From Gammaproteobacteria bacterium (GTDB taxonomy: Bacteria > Pseudomonadota > Gammaproteobacteria > JAJFKG01), in assembly GCA_021773335.1 (NCBI GenBank), contig JAJFKG010000023.1, forward strand, positions 1 through 62,574: DNA of 62,574 nt, written 5' to 3'. Shown here piece after piece: positions 25,080 through 38,346 of this stretch. Each line of letters begins with the position of its first letter. The first letter of the stretch is position 1. Position numbers and translations under genes: made by a program. The notes beneath the pieces are model-generated. The model saw only the letters and a list, made by a program, of their open reading frames with translations, did no database searches and was not told the origin of the DNA.

Positions 25080-26105
25080 TTATAATTTTACAGCTAAAGC
25101 TCGAATCAGTTCATCTGAGGTAAAACGCGGTAAACCTCGTTGTTGCGAGCCCTTGCTAATGGTTCGGCTACTTTCTGCAGTAAAACAACCAATTTTACTA
25201 ACAGGCTCATTTTTTAATTTATTCAAAATAGTTTGCTCAGCATCTGGTCTGCAAACTATCAATAATGAACCCGATGCGAGAAAGCCTAAGGGATCAAAGC
25301 CAAGCACCTCAGCAAGTGCTAACGTCTCGGGTCGTATTGCTATACTGTCACCATCAATCGAGATCCCGCAATTGGATACATCAGCCATTTCATGTAACGC
25401 CGTTGCAATACCGCCTTCCGTCGGATCATGTAAGCCCACGACACCAGAATCTGGCAACAATTTTTTGACGAGTGGCCACACGCAAATACCAGGTTCATGT
25501 AGTAATTGCCGCATCTTTTGTAACTCTTCTGCCGAGAATGTTTTAGATAAATCATCAATACGTTCATCCGCGAGCAGGGCGGTACCTTCTATGGCAATAG
25601 GCTGCCAAAGCAAAATACTGTCATCCACTTGTGCCTGGCGCAAGTCAAGCAAGCTATCGCCAATGGCTTCCCCAATCATTTGCCCGACTAATACAGGTGT
25701 TTTTACCGCTTCAGTGACTTCGGTATGCCCGCCAATGGCTTGGATATCATAGCGCTCTAACTCACGACATAAGCTCCACCAAATATCCTGTAAGTGTTCC
25801 TTAGTCGTGCCAACTGGCAATAAAATATTGCTGGAAAACCAACGTGGGCGGCAGCCAAGGCAAGCGACATCATTAATATTCACAGCCACAACATAGGTAC
25901 CGAGATGCTCAGTAGCAAACGTTATGGGATCGGTAGATACAGCAACTAAACGCTCACCTATGCGGAGTCCTGCGGCATCCAAACCAGTTCCAGGCGGAAT
26001 GACTAACTGTTTATCAAATTGGGATAGGCTATCGATTAATTCATTTAACAAATCTGGCGCAATTTTCCCTGGAGCCAACACTTGCTCCCTGCTATTTGTC
26101 ATCAT
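25080..26105 (-). CDS. AIR synthase-related (PurM/HypE-fold) protein
   Basis: A 341-residue protein with the PurM/ThiL/HypE ATP-binding fold: 'STDPITFATEHLGTYVVAVN' and 'NDVACLGCRPRWFSSNILLP' in the N-terminal domain, and 'VGLHDPTEGGIATALHEMAD' and 'DPLGFLASGSLLIV' in the C-terminal domain. HypE-type residues for maturing hydrogenases are not supported by any hyp genes nearby, so the substrate is unknown. Its start codon follows the glmS stop codon directly, so it is presumably translated from the glmU-glmS message. Confidence 0.82.
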   Translation of the reverse strand: MMTNSREQVLAPGKIAPDLLNELIDSLSQFDKQLVIPPGTGLDAAGLRIGERLVAVSTDPITFATEHLGTYVVAVNINDVACLGCRPRWFSSNILLPVGTTKEHLQDIWWSLCRELERYDIQAIGGHTEVTEAVKTPVLVGQMIGEAIGDSLLDLRQAQVDDSILLWQPIAIEGTALLADERIDDLSKTFSAEELQKMRQLLHEPGICVWPLVKKLLPDSGVVGLHDPTEGGIATALHEMADVSNCGISIDGDSIAIRPETLALAEVLGFDPLGFLASGSLLIVCRPDAEQTILNKLKNEPVSKIGCFTAESSRTISKGSQQRGLPRFTSDELIRALAVKL

Positions 26106-27938
26106 CTACTCCACGGTAACAGACTTTGCGAGGTTGCGGGGTTGATCAACATCAGTACCTTTTAATACGGCCACATGATAAGACAACAATTGCAAAGGAA
26201 TAGTATAGATAATCGGTGCAATCAAATCATCAACGGCTGGCATTGCTAAAATCGTCGTGCCATTACCATTGCTTAAACCTGCGCTGTGATCAGCAAACAC
26301 GATCAACTCACCGCCGCGTGCACGCACTTCTTGCAAGTTAGATTTTAGCTTTTCAAGCAACTCATTATTTGGCGCAACAACCACCACCGGCATTTCAGCA
26401 TCGACTAAAGCCAAGGGGCCATGCTTAAGTTCCCCTGCAGGATAAGCCTCTGCATGGATATAAGAAATTTCTTTTAACTTTAGTGCTCCCTCTAAGGCAA
26501 TTGGAAATTGCGACCCACGTCCAAGAAATAGGGTATGACGTTTATCAGCAAAACATTTTGAAAGTGTTTTTATTTCATTGTCCAGTGACAATGCTTTTTC
26601 TACCCCACGTGGTAATTCTAGCAACTGTCGTTTTAAATTTTTATATTGCTCGCTAGTCATGCCATGGTGACGACCAAGTGTTGCTGTTAACAACAATAGT
26701 GCGGTTAATTGTGTAGTAAAAGCCTTAGTGGATGCGACCCCTATCTCAACGCCAGCGCGCGTCATTAATACTAAATCAGACTCCCTCACCAAGGAACTCT
26801 CAGGGACGTTACAAATTACTAATGTTGCTGCATAACCCTGCGTCTTTGCCAAACGTAAAGCGGCCAAAGTATCAGCCGTCTCACCTGATTGCGATATGGT
26901 TACAAGTAAAGTACCGGGCTTAACAATTGTGTCGCGATAGCGAAACTCGCTAGCGATTTCAACTTGGCAAGGCACTTTAGCAACGCCTTCAAGCCAATAG
27001 CGTCCCACCATACCCGCATGATAACTGGTTCCGCAAGCGACAATTTGCACTTGCTTAATGTGAGGAAAAATGTTCGCAGCTTCTTCACCAAATACCTGCT
27101 CCATCACCCCATTATTACCCAAACGTCCTTCTAGGGTATCACTAATAGCCCGTGCTTGTTGGAAGATTTCTTTCTGCATAAAGTGACGATATTGGCCACG
27201 ATCAACAGCATCATACGCTTGCTGTGATTCTTTAATTTCACGCTCAACCGGCTTGCCTGTTTTATCGTAGACGCTGTAACTTGCGCAACGAATATCTGCA
27301 ACGTCATCTTCTTCTAAATAAATAAAACGTTGCGTAACAGGTAGCAAGGCATAATGGTCTGATGCTATAAAATTCTCGCCAATACCCAGCCCAATAACGA
27401 GGGGACTACCGCGCCGAACTAGTAAAATACGGTCCGGGCACGCTTTGTGAATAATGGCCAAGGCAAATGCACCTTGTAATTCGCGTGCGACTCTCTGCAC
27501 GGCAGCGAGCAAATCATCTCCTTGTGACAAGTAATAATGTGTGAGATGGCCAACGATTTCTGAATCCGTATCAGATGCAAATTGATAGCCTTTTTCACGC
27601 AGAAATGCGTGTAACTGTTCATGATTCTCGATAATGCCATTATGGACAACTGCGATTTCATTTCCATACGTATGTGGGTGAGCGTTACGTTCTGATGGTT
27701 CACCATGCGTTGCCCAACGTGTATGTGCAATGCCTACTTTGCCTGGCAACGGTGACTTCTCAATAGCCTTGACCAACTCACCAACCTTACCTTTTTTGCG
27801 TAATCTTGTAAGGCTACCATCATCTTCAATAACCGCAATGCCAGCAGAATCATAGCCCCTATACTCGAGACGTTTTAAGCCTTCCAATAAAATGCTAGCC
27901 ACTTCTCGTTGCGCAATTGCACCCACTATGCCACACAT
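26106..27938 (-). CDS. glmS: Glutamine--fructose-6-phosphate aminotransferase GlmS
   Basis: A 610-residue enzyme (E. coli 609). The N-terminal glutaminase begins MCGIVGA with catalytic Cys2 and contains '[20 protein letters not shown]'. Two SIS sugar-isomerase domains follow ('[15 protein letters not shown]', '[16 protein letters not shown]', '[20 protein letters not shown]'), and it ends '..LAKSVTVE'. It makes glucosamine-6-phosphate for peptidoglycan and LPS. It is 9 bp behind glmU. No glmS ribozyme or GlmZ-type signal is evident in the short spacer. Confidence 0.98.
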   Translation of the reverse strand: MCGIVGAIAQREVASILLEGLKRLEYRGYDSAGIAVIEDDGSLTRLRKKGKVGELVKAIEKSPLPGKVGIAHTRWATHGEPSERNAHPHTYGNEIAVVHNGIIENHEQLHAFLREKGYQFASDTDSEIVGHLTHYYLSQGDDLLAAVQRVARELQGAFALAIIHKACPDRILLVRRGSPLVIGLGIGENFIASDHYALLPVTQRFIYLEEDDVADIRCASYSVYDKTGKPVEREIKESQQAYDAVDRGQYRHFMQKEIFQQARAISDTLEGRLGNNGVMEQVFGEEAANIFPHIKQVQIVACGTSYHAGMVGRYWLEGVAKVPCQVEIASEFRYRDTIVKPGTLLVTISQSGETADTLAALRLAKTQGYAATLVICNVPESSLVRESDLVLMTRAGVEIGVASTKAFTTQLTALLLLTATLGRHHGMTSEQYKNLKRQLLELPRGVEKALSLDNEIKTLSKCFADKRHTLFLGRGSQFPIALEGALKLKEISYIHAEAYPAGELKHGPLALVDAEMPVVVVAPNNELLEKLKSNLQEVRARGGELIVFADHSAGLSNGNGTTILAMPAVDDLIAPIIYTIPLQLLSYHVAVLKGTDVDQPRNLAKSVTVE

Positions 27939-27947
27939 AGTTTTCCT

Positions 27948-29330
27948 CTATTTATCACGTTTATCACTATTTTTCTGGGGACGCTGCCAATCTTGTAGTG
28001 TTCGTTCTTCGGTTATGCTAACCGTCAATGCATTCGGTGGCGCATCTTTACGTATAGTTGAGCCGGCGCCAATAGTTGCTCCTTGACCTATTTTAACAGG
28101 GGCGATTAATTGGCTATTAGAGCCAATAAAAGCATTATCCCCTATCTCTGTTACGTGTTTACTTGCGCCATCATAATTACACGTTATCGTTCCTGCACCA
28201 ATATTCACCTGACGTCCAAGCTTTGCATCACCGACATAACTCAGATGGTTGACTTTAGTTTGCGTATTTACTTTAGCATTTTTCAATTCTACAAAATTAC
28301 CAATATGGACCTCATCCGCAAGTTCAGTGCCAGGTCGTATCCGTGCAAATGGACCGACAATACACCCAGATGCAATCGTCGCATCTTCGATGACACAATT
28401 TTCTTTTATCACAACATTGTCAGCAATAGCGACATTGCGTAAAACACAATTGGCGCCTATGTGGCAATTATTACCAAGCGATACTTTACCCTCTAGCAAC
28501 ACATTAATATCAATAACAACATCTTGGCCGGCCTTTAGTTCACCGCGCAAATCAAAACGTGCAGGATCCCTAAGTGTAATGCCTTGCAACATGTAATGCT
28601 GAGCTTGCTGCTGTTGGTAGTAACGTTCAAGGGTGGCGAGTTGCGCGCGATGATTAACGCCTTGGATTTCAACACTCGAGCACGCCTTAATGGTAAACGT
28701 TGGATAATTTTCTGCGCTGGCCATGGCTATAATTTCTGTTAGATAATACTCTTTTTGGGCATTGTCATTTGATAATTTTGGCAACCATTCACATAATTTG
28801 TCATTGGCAACGAGAATAATACCACTGTTGACTTCTTTTATTTGACGTTGTTGTTCCGAACAATCTTTATCTTCGACAATCGCCGCAAATGCACCTTTTT
28901 TATCGCGGATAATTCGCCCTAAGCCGCTGGGATTATCAACCTCAGCGACTACCACACCAATGCCTTGCTGAGGCGTGTCAGCCAACAGACTCTGCAAAGT
29001 TGCAAGGCTCACTAACGGCATATCACCCACCAAGACCATTGTGCGCCCATCCACGGCTAACTGTGGCACGGCCTGTAAAACTGCGTGCCCTGTACCAAGG
29101 CACTGAGTTTGCTCAATCCAATGTAAATCTTGCACGCTTGCAAAGCGCTCACGTACACGCTCACCATCGTGGCCATAGATAATGTGAATAGCGTCTGCTT
29201 GTAACGCTTTTGCCGTGTCTATCAAGTGCCCCAACATCGGGCGACCGCCAATTTCATGCAGCACCTTAGGTAATTGTGAATACATACGCTTGCCTTGCCC
29301 AGCAGCAAGGACAACGATATCAAGGGACAT
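27948..29330 (-). CDS. glmU: Bifunctional GlmU (uridyltransferase/acetyltransferase)
   Basis: A 460-residue protein. The N-terminal nucleotidyltransferase has 'VLAAGQGKRMYSQLPKVLH' and 'LGTGHAVLQAVP'. The C-terminal left-handed beta-helix has hexapeptide repeats and the active-site segment 'HLSYVGDAKLGRQVNIGAGT'. It converts glucosamine-1-P to UDP-GlcNAc. It lies 5 bp after atpC and is probably expressed with the atp genes, an arrangement common in gammaproteobacteria. Confidence 0.98.
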   Translation of the reverse strand: MSLDIVVLAAGQGKRMYSQLPKVLHEIGGRPMLGHLIDTAKALQADAIHIIYGHDGERVRERFASVQDLHWIEQTQCLGTGHAVLQAVPQLAVDGRTMVLVGDMPLVSLATLQSLLADTPQQGIGVVVAEVDNPSGLGRIIRDKKGAFAAIVEDKDCSEQQRQIKEVNSGIILVANDKLCEWLPKLSNDNAQKEYYLTEIIAMASAENYPTFTIKACSSVEIQGVNHRAQLATLERYYQQQQAQHYMLQGITLRDPARFDLRGELKAGQDVVIDINVLLEGKVSLGNNCHIGANCVLRNVAIADNVVIKENCVIEDATIASGCIVGPFARIRPGTELADEVHIGNFVELKNAKVNTQTKVNHLSYVGDAKLGRQVNIGAGTITCNYDGASKHVTEIGDNAFIGSNSQLIAPVKIGQGATIGAGSTIRKDAPPNALTVSITEERTLQDWQRPQKNSDKRDK

Positions 29331-29335
29331 AAAAT

Positions 29336-29767
29336 TTATCCAAATTGCTTACGCAATCTTCTGACTGCTCTGATTTGCGCAACAGCTTGTGCAAGCTCTG
29401 TCGTTACGCGGTAATAATCTAAATCCGCACTTGCTTCAGCCAACGCTTTTTCAGCTCGCTCTTTGGCTTCAAGCACTGCCGCCTCATCAATATCGTGGGC
29501 GCGTAATGCCGTATCTGCTAATACGGTAACGACGTAAGGTTGTATCTCCAGCATACCCCCCGAAATATAAAACACTTCTTCTTGGCCATCGTTTTGCACA
29601 CGCACTTCGCCTGGCTTTAGACCAGTTAATAATGGCGAATGTTTTGGTGCAATACCTAACTCACCTTCTCGGCCAGTAACAAAGACCATATCGGCATCAC
29701 CAGAAAATAGCTCTTTTTCCGCGCTGACAATGGTTATACCAATTTTATCTTTGCTTAACTTATCCAT
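29336..29767 (-). CDS. atpC: ATP synthase epsilon subunit
   Basis: A 143-residue protein: N-terminal beta-sandwich ('GITIVSAEKELFSGDADMVF', 'GELGIAPKHSPLLTGLKPGE', 'GGMLEIQPYVVTVLAD') and C-terminal helical hairpin. It is part of the central stalk and inhibits ATP hydrolysis. It is the last atp gene, 9 bp behind atpD. Confidence 0.97.
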   Translation of the reverse strand: MDKLSKDKIGITIVSAEKELFSGDADMVFVTGREGELGIAPKHSPLLTGLKPGEVRVQNDGQEEVFYISGGMLEIQPYVVTVLADTALRAHDIDEAAVLEAKERAEKALAEASADLDYYRVTTELAQAVAQIRAVRRLRKQFG

Positions 29768-29776
29768 TAAGGCTGC

Positions 29777-31159
<1,383 letters not shown>

Positions 31160-31195
31160 TCAAATAACCCCTTAGTCTTTAGCTTATTTCTGCGT

Positions 31196-32056
31196 TTACA
31201 CTGCATCAGCACCAGCAACAATTTCTGATAATTCACGTGTAATTGCCGCCTGCCGAGCTTTGTTATAGGCTAATTGTAACTGGTCGATAAAAGAGCCTGC
31301 GTTATCTGTCGCACTCTTCATCGCCACCATTCGCGCAGCTTGCTCACAGGCAATGTTCTCAACTACGGATTGATAGACTTGCGACTCTACATAACGCGTT
31401 AAAAACTCTGTTAATACTTCGCGTGCATCCGGTTCGTAAATGTAATCCCAGTAGTAATCTAACTGGTCTTCGTCAACGGGTTCTAACGGTAATAACCGAG
31501 TAACTTGTGGCTGTTGTTTCATCGTATTAACAAAATTGTTATACACCAAATGTAAACAATCAATCTTTTTGGCTTTATAGTTATCAAGCATTACTTTGAC
31601 AATACCAATTAAATCTTCAATGCTTGGGGTATCGCCAATATGCTCCGCGGATGCGATCAAATTCGCTTCCTGTCGGCGGAAATAGCCCACTGCTTTATGG
31701 CCAATTAAGCAGAGATCGACTTCAATGCCTTTATCTTGATAAGCTTGCATTGAAGTCGAAGATAACTTAAGCAAATTGTTATTTAAACTTCCGCATAAAC
31801 CTCGATCACTCGTAACTACGATATAACCAACGCGCTGGATATCACGGCTTTGCATATAGAGATGGTGATATTCCGGATGAGCCTTTGCTAAATGACCAAT
31901 TACCCTGCGAATTTTTTCTGAGTAAGGACGCGAAGCAAACATACGATCTTGTGCTTTACGCATTTTACTCGCAGCAACCATTTCCATTGCGCGAGTGATC
32001 TTACGTGTCTTTTTCACACTTTGGATCTTCGAACGAATTTCTTTTGTGTTTGCCAT
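31196..32056 (-). CDS. atpG: ATP synthase gamma subunit
   Basis: A 286-residue protein with the N-terminal helix '[20 protein letters not shown]', '[13 protein letters not shown]' and the C-terminal helix '[29 protein letters not shown]'. It is the rotating central stalk coupling F0 to F1. It lies 10 bp after atpA. Confidence 0.97.
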   Translation of the reverse strand: MANTKEIRSKIQSVKKTRKITRAMEMVAASKMRKAQDRMFASRPYSEKIRRVIGHLAKAHPEYHHLYMQSRDIQRVGYIVVTSDRGLCGSLNNNLLKLSSTSMQAYQDKGIEVDLCLIGHKAVGYFRRQEANLIASAEHIGDTPSIEDLIGIVKVMLDNYKAKKIDCLHLVYNNFVNTMKQQPQVTRLLPLEPVDEDQLDYYWDYIYEPDAREVLTEFLTRYVESQVYQSVVENIACEQAARMVAMKSATDNAGSFIDQLQLAYNKARQAAITRELSEIVAGADAV

Positions 32057-32066
32057 TACTCTCTAG

Positions 32067-33614
32067 CTACCACGTCTGCGTCTTTTTGAACTCACTGATA
32101 GCTGCCGCTAGCTTGTCAGCGATGGCATCATCATAAGCGCAAGTCTTATTGATATGCTCAAGTAACGCTTGATGATTATTGTGCATATAGCTATGTAACT
32201 CGGTCTCAAAAGCGACTACCTTTTCAAGCGGTATATCATCTAAGTATCCTTTGTCCGCAGCAAATAATGCCACCGCCATACTTGCAACACTAAGCGGGCT
32301 ATACTGTTTTTGTTTCAATATTTCTGTTATACGTTGGCCACGTTCTAGCTGCTTGCGGGTTACTTCATCCAAATCAGATGCAAACTGCGCAAATGCTTCT
32401 AACTCACGAAATTGTGCCAAACCCAAACGTACGCCACCACCTAGTTTTTTGATAATCTTGGTTTGTGCAGCTCCGCCAACACGCGAGACTGAAAGCCCAG
32501 CATTAACCGCAGGACGCACCCCTGAATTAAATAAATCAGTATCTAGATAAATCTGCCCGTCAGTAATAGAAATCACATTAGTTGGCACGAAAGCCGATAC
32601 GTCACCAGCCTGTGTTTCAATAATGGGTAACGCCGTCAAAGAACCTGTGCGCCCTTTAATAGCTCCTTTTGTCATTTGCTCAACATAATTCGCATTCACA
32701 CGCGCTGCACGCTCTAGTAAACGTGAATGTAAATAGAAAACATCTCCAGGATACGCTTCGCGACCAGGTGGGCGACGCAACAACAAAGAAATTTGGCGAT
32801 ATGCCCATGCTTGCTTGGTTAAATCGTCATAAACAATCAGCGCATCTTCACCTTTGTCACGATAATATTCACCCATTGCACAACCAGAGTAGGGCGCAAT
32901 AAATTGTAATGCTGCAGCTTCTGACGCACTCGCAACAACAACAATCGTATGTTTCATGGCATCATGTTCTTCTAATTTACGCACAACAGCAGCAATCGAT
33001 GATGCCTTTTGACCGATAGCGACGTAAATACATTTAACACCGGTACCTTTCTGGTTAATTATTGCATCGATAGCTATCGCAGTTTTACCCGTTTGTCGAT
33101 CCCCAATGATCAATTCGCGCTGTCCACGCCCAACAGGAACCATCGCATCCAAAGACTTAAGGCCCGTTTGTAGCGGTTGATCAACAGATTGACGAGCAAT
33201 AACTCCAGGAGCAACTTTTTCAATTGCTAAAGTACCTTCGTTCTCGATCGCTCCCTTACCATCGATAGGATTACCTAAAGCATCAACTACACGGCCTAAT
33301 AAACCAGGCCCAACAGGAACCTCTAACATACGTCCAGTACATTTAACTGTTTGCCCTTCAGCAATACCTTGATCGGGGCCTAACACTACGGCCCCCACAG
33401 AATCGCGTTCAAGATTAAGCACGACGCCGTACTGTCCATTACTAAACTCAACCATCTCATGTTGCATAACATCGGCAAGGCCATGAACACGGACAATACC
33501 GTCCTTAAGACTAACAATGGTACCTTCAGTTCTTACCTCAGAAACCACTTCAAATTTTTCAATCCTTTGTTTGATAAGATCACTTATCTCTGTTGGATTC
33601 AATTGTTGCTGCAT
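32067..33614 (-). CDS. atpA: ATP synthase alpha subunit
   Basis: A 515-residue protein with N-terminal '[19 protein letters not shown]', Walker A '[15 protein letters not shown]', and '[31 protein letters not shown]' in the nucleotide-binding domain. It forms the non-catalytic sites alternating with beta in F1. It is 26 bp from atpH. Confidence 0.98.
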   Translation of the reverse strand: MQQQLNPTEISDLIKQRIEKFEVVSEVRTEGTIVSLKDGIVRVHGLADVMQHEMVEFSNGQYGVVLNLERDSVGAVVLGPDQGIAEGQTVKCTGRMLEVPVGPGLLGRVVDALGNPIDGKGAIENEGTLAIEKVAPGVIARQSVDQPLQTGLKSLDAMVPVGRGQRELIIGDRQTGKTAIAIDAIINQKGTGVKCIYVAIGQKASSIAAVVRKLEEHDAMKHTIVVVASASEAAALQFIAPYSGCAMGEYYRDKGEDALIVYDDLTKQAWAYRQISLLLRRPPGREAYPGDVFYLHSRLLERAARVNANYVEQMTKGAIKGRTGSLTALPIIETQAGDVSAFVPTNVISITDGQIYLDTDLFNSGVRPAVNAGLSVSRVGGAAQTKIIKKLGGGVRLGLAQFRELEAFAQFASDLDEVTRKQLERGQRITEILKQKQYSPLSVASMAVALFAADKGYLDDIPLEKVVAFETELHSYMHNNHQALLEHINKTCAYDDAIADKLAAAISEFKKTQTW

Positions 33615-33640
33615 CTTCTAACAATCCTATAATAGTTACT

Positions 33641-34177
33641 CTATTCACCTAAACATTCGGCTAAACGTGTCAACTTGCCACGCACCGAACCATCAATAAC
33701 AAAATCGCCTGCGCGAATAATTGCGCCACCTATCAGTGTCGCATCGACATCGTACTCTAGCGAAACACCGCGTTTTAATGTCTGTTGTAACACACTGGTA
33801 AAGCGTGCCTGGATATCACTCTCCACGGGCAGGGCGCTGGTAATTTTTATCGAGATGGTACCTTCGTACTCGGCACAATATGCTTGAAAGAGATTGGTGA
33901 TAATTGGTAATACAACTAAACGCTTTCGCTCTGCAAGCAAACGAATAAAGTTATGCCCATATTCATTAAGAAAATCCGCTGCCAGACTCTCAATCAATTC
34001 TGCAAGTTGTTCAACACTAAACTTAGGGTTATTTATTGCAGCTTGTATTTTTTTATGCAAAATAATTTGACTTAGGACATTAAGCATAACCGACCACTTT
34101 TCCAATGCATCATGTTGCAGTGCAAATTCAAACACTGCTTTTGCATAGGGTCTGGCTAATGCGCTTTTTTCCTTCAT
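33641..34177 (-). CDS. atpH: ATP synthase delta subunit
   Basis: A 178-residue peripheral-stalk subunit: '[20 protein letters not shown]' at the N-terminus and the C-terminal '[20 protein letters not shown]'. It joins the b subunits to the top of F1. Its start overlaps the atpF stop by 4 bp. Confidence 0.96.
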   Translation of the reverse strand: MKEKSALARPYAKAVFEFALQHDALEKWSVMLNVLSQIILHKKIQAAINNPKFSVEQLAELIESLAADFLNEYGHNFIRLLAERKRLVVLPIITNLFQAYCAEYEGTISIKITSALPVESDIQARFTSVLQQTLKRGVSLEYDVDATLIGGAIIRAGDFVIDGSVRGKLTRLAECLGE

Positions 34178-34656
34178 GCACTCTTCTCAACTTCAGCAAC
34201 TAAGTTATTTAACAAATCACGTTGTACTGATTCATCGATATTTTTTTGCAAGATTTTTTCAGCGCCAAAAATCGCAAAATCAACGACTTCACGACGCAAC
34301 TGTTGCTTAACTTCTTCTCGCTCTTGCTCTATATCAGAATGCGCTAAAGCAATCAGCCTATCTCCTTCTTCACGCGATTTTACTTTGCCTTCTTCGATGA
34401 TCTGGGCGGCACGACTATTGGCTTGCTCAAGAATTTCCGCCGCCTTTATACGAGCATCTCGTAATTCTTCTGCTGCCTTATGCCGCGCTATCTCTAAGTC
34501 TCGCTCGCCTTGCTCAGCAGCAGCTAAGCCATCAGCTATTTTCTTTTGTCGTTCGTGCATTGCCTTGGTGACTGGTGGCCAAACAAATTTCATGGTAAAC
34601 CACACAAAAACCGCAAATGTCAGCATTTGTCCCAGAAGTGTCGCGTTAAGACTCAC
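34174..34656 (-). CDS. atpF: ATP synthase b subunit
   Basis: A 160-residue protein with one N-terminal membrane helix ('[19 protein letters not shown]') followed by a long charged helix with '[20 protein letters not shown]' heptads. It forms the peripheral stator stalk as a dimer. It overlaps atpH. Confidence 0.97.
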   Translation of the reverse strand: MSLNATLLGQMLTFAVFVWFTMKFVWPPVTKAMHERQKKIADGLAAAEQGERDLEIARHKAAEELRDARIKAAEILEQANSRAAQIIEEGKVKSREEGDRLIALAHSDIEQEREEVKQQLRREVVDFAIFGAEKILQKNIDESVQRDLLNNLVAEVEKSA

Positions 34657-34694
34657 TATTAGCTACTCCAATAATTGCGTGCCACGAATACAAC

Positions 34695-35021
<327 letters not shown>

Positions 35022-35074
35022 CTAGAACATTATAATAGTTAACATCAAAATCATTCTCACTTTCATCACTCCAA

Positions 35075-35878
<804 letters not shown>

Positions 35879-35915
35879 CTAAAATTGACCAACGATTCAA
35901 ATAAAATATGACTAT

Positions 35916-36305
35916 CTAGTCGCGCATTAAAAATGGCGCTAACCAAAACGCCATTTGCGCAATAATATACGTTAAAAAAAATGGCAACGCTGAAATTGCC
36001 AAAAATTTGAAGCATATTATAAATAATATAATGGTAATTAACACCTTAACTAACTCAGCAATATAGAAATTCGCCACTATTTTTTGCGCGGCTTGCGCAC
36101 CTGTCACCGAAAATAGCTTTTTAGCGAAATAGGCATTAGACAAAACACACGTCATCCCACCTAATAATGCTGAGTAGGCTGGTTTACCACCCTCAAAGAG
36201 CCAAAGCCCTGATGAAATTACAACACTCACCACAAATTGAACAAAAAGTATCCTGACACTCTTGTTTGCCAGTGAATTACTTTTCCCCTTGGGTCCTTGC
36301 TGCAA
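35916..36305 (-). CDS. atpI: ATP synthase assembly protein AtpI
   Basis: A 129-residue protein with four hydrophobic spans ('ILFVQFVVSVVISSGLWLF', 'AYSALLGGMTCVLSNAYFA', 'LVKVLITIILFIICFKFLA', 'FLTYIIAQMAFWLAPF'), typical of AtpI at the head of atp operons, where it aids c-ring assembly. The only plausible start is TTG at 36305, preceded by CAGGTGAG, so translation may be weak. It is the first gene of atpIBEFHAGDC. Confidence 0.9.
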   Translation of the reverse strand: MQQGPKGKSNSLANKSVRILFVQFVVSVVISSGLWLFEGGKPAYSALLGGMTCVLSNAYFAKKLFSVTGAQAAQKIVANFYIAELVKVLITIILFIICFKFLAISALPFFLTYIIAQMAFWLAPFLMRD

Positions 36306-36539
36306 AGGCTCACCTGCTCAATATAATGCCGACACTGCGTAATTATTGGCTAAAATTTACACTTACCCACCAATATAGTACCGGCCATGGCCAATTTGGC
36401 GCAGAGTATAACACTCTAGGAAAGAAGCTCAACTCAGGATTTACCCAAAACCCGAATATCTTTACAAAAAGCAGAGAATTCATCGGCTCGGCCAAAGCAG
36501 CAGTTGCGTGACTTTTATGGATTGATTAGCAATTAAACT

Positions 36540-36571
36540 GCAGCTATTTAGCAAAGCCACTCAATAGCTGC
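36540..36571 (-). terminator. Hairpin directly after parB (candidate terminator)
   Basis: Perfect 9-bp arms GCAGCTATT (36540-36548) and AATAGCTGC (36563-36571) around a 14-nt loop, 9 bp after the parB stop when read leftward. It is followed by a weak AGTTTAATT tract. It probably separates the parAB message from the atp operon, whose promoter must lie in 36306-36540. I could not choose among several AT-rich -10 candidates there. Confidence 0.45.
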
Positions 36572-36580
36572 TCCTAAAAA

Positions 36581-37471
36581 CTAATTTATATGATCGATAA
36601 TACCATCTAACTCATCGAGATTATTGTACTCGATGACTAAACGGCCTTTACCTTTATCGCCATGTTGAATAACCACGCTAGCACCTAATTTATCAGACAA
36701 TTGCTGCTGTAAACGTAGCACATCGGGATCAATCGGTGGCTTGCTCTTCGCTTTTTTCGCACTTGGGCCTAGTAGACGTTTAACCAATTTTTCTGTTTCA
36801 CGTACGGATAAGCCTTTAGCAACGACCATTCGCGCAGCAACACTTTGCTGTGCACCTTCTAGAGCAAGTAAAGCTCGTGCATGCCCCATTTCAAGATCGC
36901 CATGCTCAACAAAGGTCTTGACTTCTTGATTGAGGTTCATAAGACGCAACAGATTGGTAACCGCTGTACGTGATTTTCCTACTGCATCAGCAACTTCTTG
37001 ATGAGTCATAACAAACTCATCAATAAGCCGCTGCAATGATCCAGCTTCTTCTATCGGGTTTAAGTTTTCACGTTGGATATTTTCAATCAATGCCATCGCC
37101 AAAGCATCTTCATCACTAATATCACGCACGATTGCAGGTATTTCACCAAGACCAGCAAGTTGTGCGGCACGCCAGCGCCGTTCGCCAGCAATGATCTCAT
37201 AATTATGTGCATCGACAGGACGCAGGATTATAGGCTGAATAACACCTTGTGAACGGATTGAGTTGGCAAGATCATCCAACGCTTCTTGCTTCATATCCCG
37301 ACGCGGTTGATAGCGACCCCGTTTAATCAAGTCCACGGGTACTTTGCGTAAATCACTTTTCACTGTCTCAGGCAAATCGCCTATCTGAGGTGCGGTAACA
37401 TCTACACTAGTTTTGCTACTACCTAGTAATGCATCCAAATTGCGTCCTAGGCCTCGTCGTTTGGTCGTCAT
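36581..37471 (-). CDS. parB: Chromosome-partitioning protein ParB
   Basis: A 296-residue ParB/Spo0J protein. The N-terminal 'KRRGLGRNLDALLG' is the ParA-interacting segment. The CTPase domain has 'RYQPRRDMKQEALDDLA' and 'IAGERRWRAAQLAG' (box II). A central HTH ('MTHQEVADAVGKSRTAVTNL') recognises parS, and the C-terminus dimerises. Three perfect parS sites lie 12-14 kb away at 49.9-51.1 kb. It is 13 bp behind parA. Confidence 0.97.
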   Translation of the reverse strand: MTTKRRGLGRNLDALLGSSKTSVDVTAPQIGDLPETVKSDLRKVPVDLIKRGRYQPRRDMKQEALDDLANSIRSQGVIQPIILRPVDAHNYEIIAGERRWRAAQLAGLGEIPAIVRDISDEDALAMALIENIQRENLNPIEEAGSLQRLIDEFVMTHQEVADAVGKSRTAVTNLLRLMNLNQEVKTFVEHGDLEMGHARALLALEGAQQSVAARMVVAKGLSVRETEKLVKRLLGPSAKKAKSKPPIDPDVLRLQQQLSDKLGASVVIQHGDKGKGRLVIEYNNLDELDGIIDHIN

Positions 37472-37484
37472 ACCGTTATTCTCC

Positions 37485-38321
37485 CTACACTAACTTCGTC
37501 TTTTGATTTATGGCGACATTACTAGCGACGGTTGCATTTACTACTGTCTGCGTTTGTCGCTCACTCTCGCGGCGTAACAATTCTCCTGCCAGAGCATTAT
37601 AAGCTGCTGCACCTTGCGAGCGTTTGTCATATTGAGTCACGGGTAAGCCATAACTCGGCGCTTCAGCCACACGAATATTGCGTGGTATTACTGTCCTAAA
37701 TAACTTATCACCAAAGTGTTCACTCAATTGTTCCGATACATCACTACTGAGGCGGCTACGGCCATCATACATCGTACGCACCACCCCATCCATGTATAAG
37801 CTCGGATTACCTGCTGCTTGAATTTGTTCAATCGTATTGAGTAATGCAGACAGTCCCTCAAGCGGAAAATACTCACACTGTAAAGGTATGATGACACTAT
37901 CTGCCGCAATCAACGCATTGACTGTCAGCATATTAAGTGATGGGGGACAATCAATAATTATAAAATCGTATTTTTCCCGTAATGGACTTAAAGCATTACG
38001 TAGACGCAGTTCACGATTTTCCAATTGTAACAATTGCACTTCCGCAACGGTTAAATCACCATTAGCTGGTAATAAATCATATAGGTTAGCTGTCTTTTGT
38101 AGGGTCTGTTGTGCATCTATTTCACCGAGTAAGACGTCGTTTATTGAAGCATTTAAAGCATACTTATCAATGCCACTACCCATAGTGGCATTACCTTGCG
38201 GATCTAAATCAATCAATAAAACACGGCGCTGCTGAGCCGATAACGCAGCGGCCAGATTCACTGCCGTTGTGGTTTTCCCCACTCCACCTTTCTGATTCGC
38301 CAACGCGATTATCTTGCCCAC
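37485..38321 (-). CDS. parA: Chromosome-partitioning ATPase ParA
   Basis: A 278-residue ParA/Soj ATPase. It has the deviant Walker A 'NQKGGVGKTTTAVNLAAAL', 'RVLLIDLDPQGNATMGSG' (A') and 'FIIIDCPPSLNMLTVNAL' (Walker B). It forms the nucleoid-bound gradient that moves ParB-parS complexes. It lies in the order mnmG-rsmG-parA-parB, the standard origin-proximal cluster. Confidence 0.97.
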   Translation of the reverse strand: MGKIIALANQKGGVGKTTTAVNLAAALSAQQRRVLLIDLDPQGNATMGSGIDKYALNASINDVLLGEIDAQQTLQKTANLYDLLPANGDLTVAEVQLLQLENRELRLRNALSPLREKYDFIIIDCPPSLNMLTVNALIAADSVIIPLQCEYFPLEGLSALLNTIEQIQAAGNPSLYMDGVVRTMYDGRSRLSSDVSEQLSEHFGDKLFRTVIPRNIRVAEAPSYGLPVTQYDKRSQGAAAYNALAGELLRRESERQTQTVVNATVASNVAINQKTKLV

Positions 38322-38346
38322 AAGTATCCTTAAAAATCGATCTCAG

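Noticed and set aside
36385..36394. The GGCCATGGCC palindrome in the atpI upstream region
   Set aside because: A single 10-bp palindrome without repeats or spacing to a clear promoter is not enough to call an operator.
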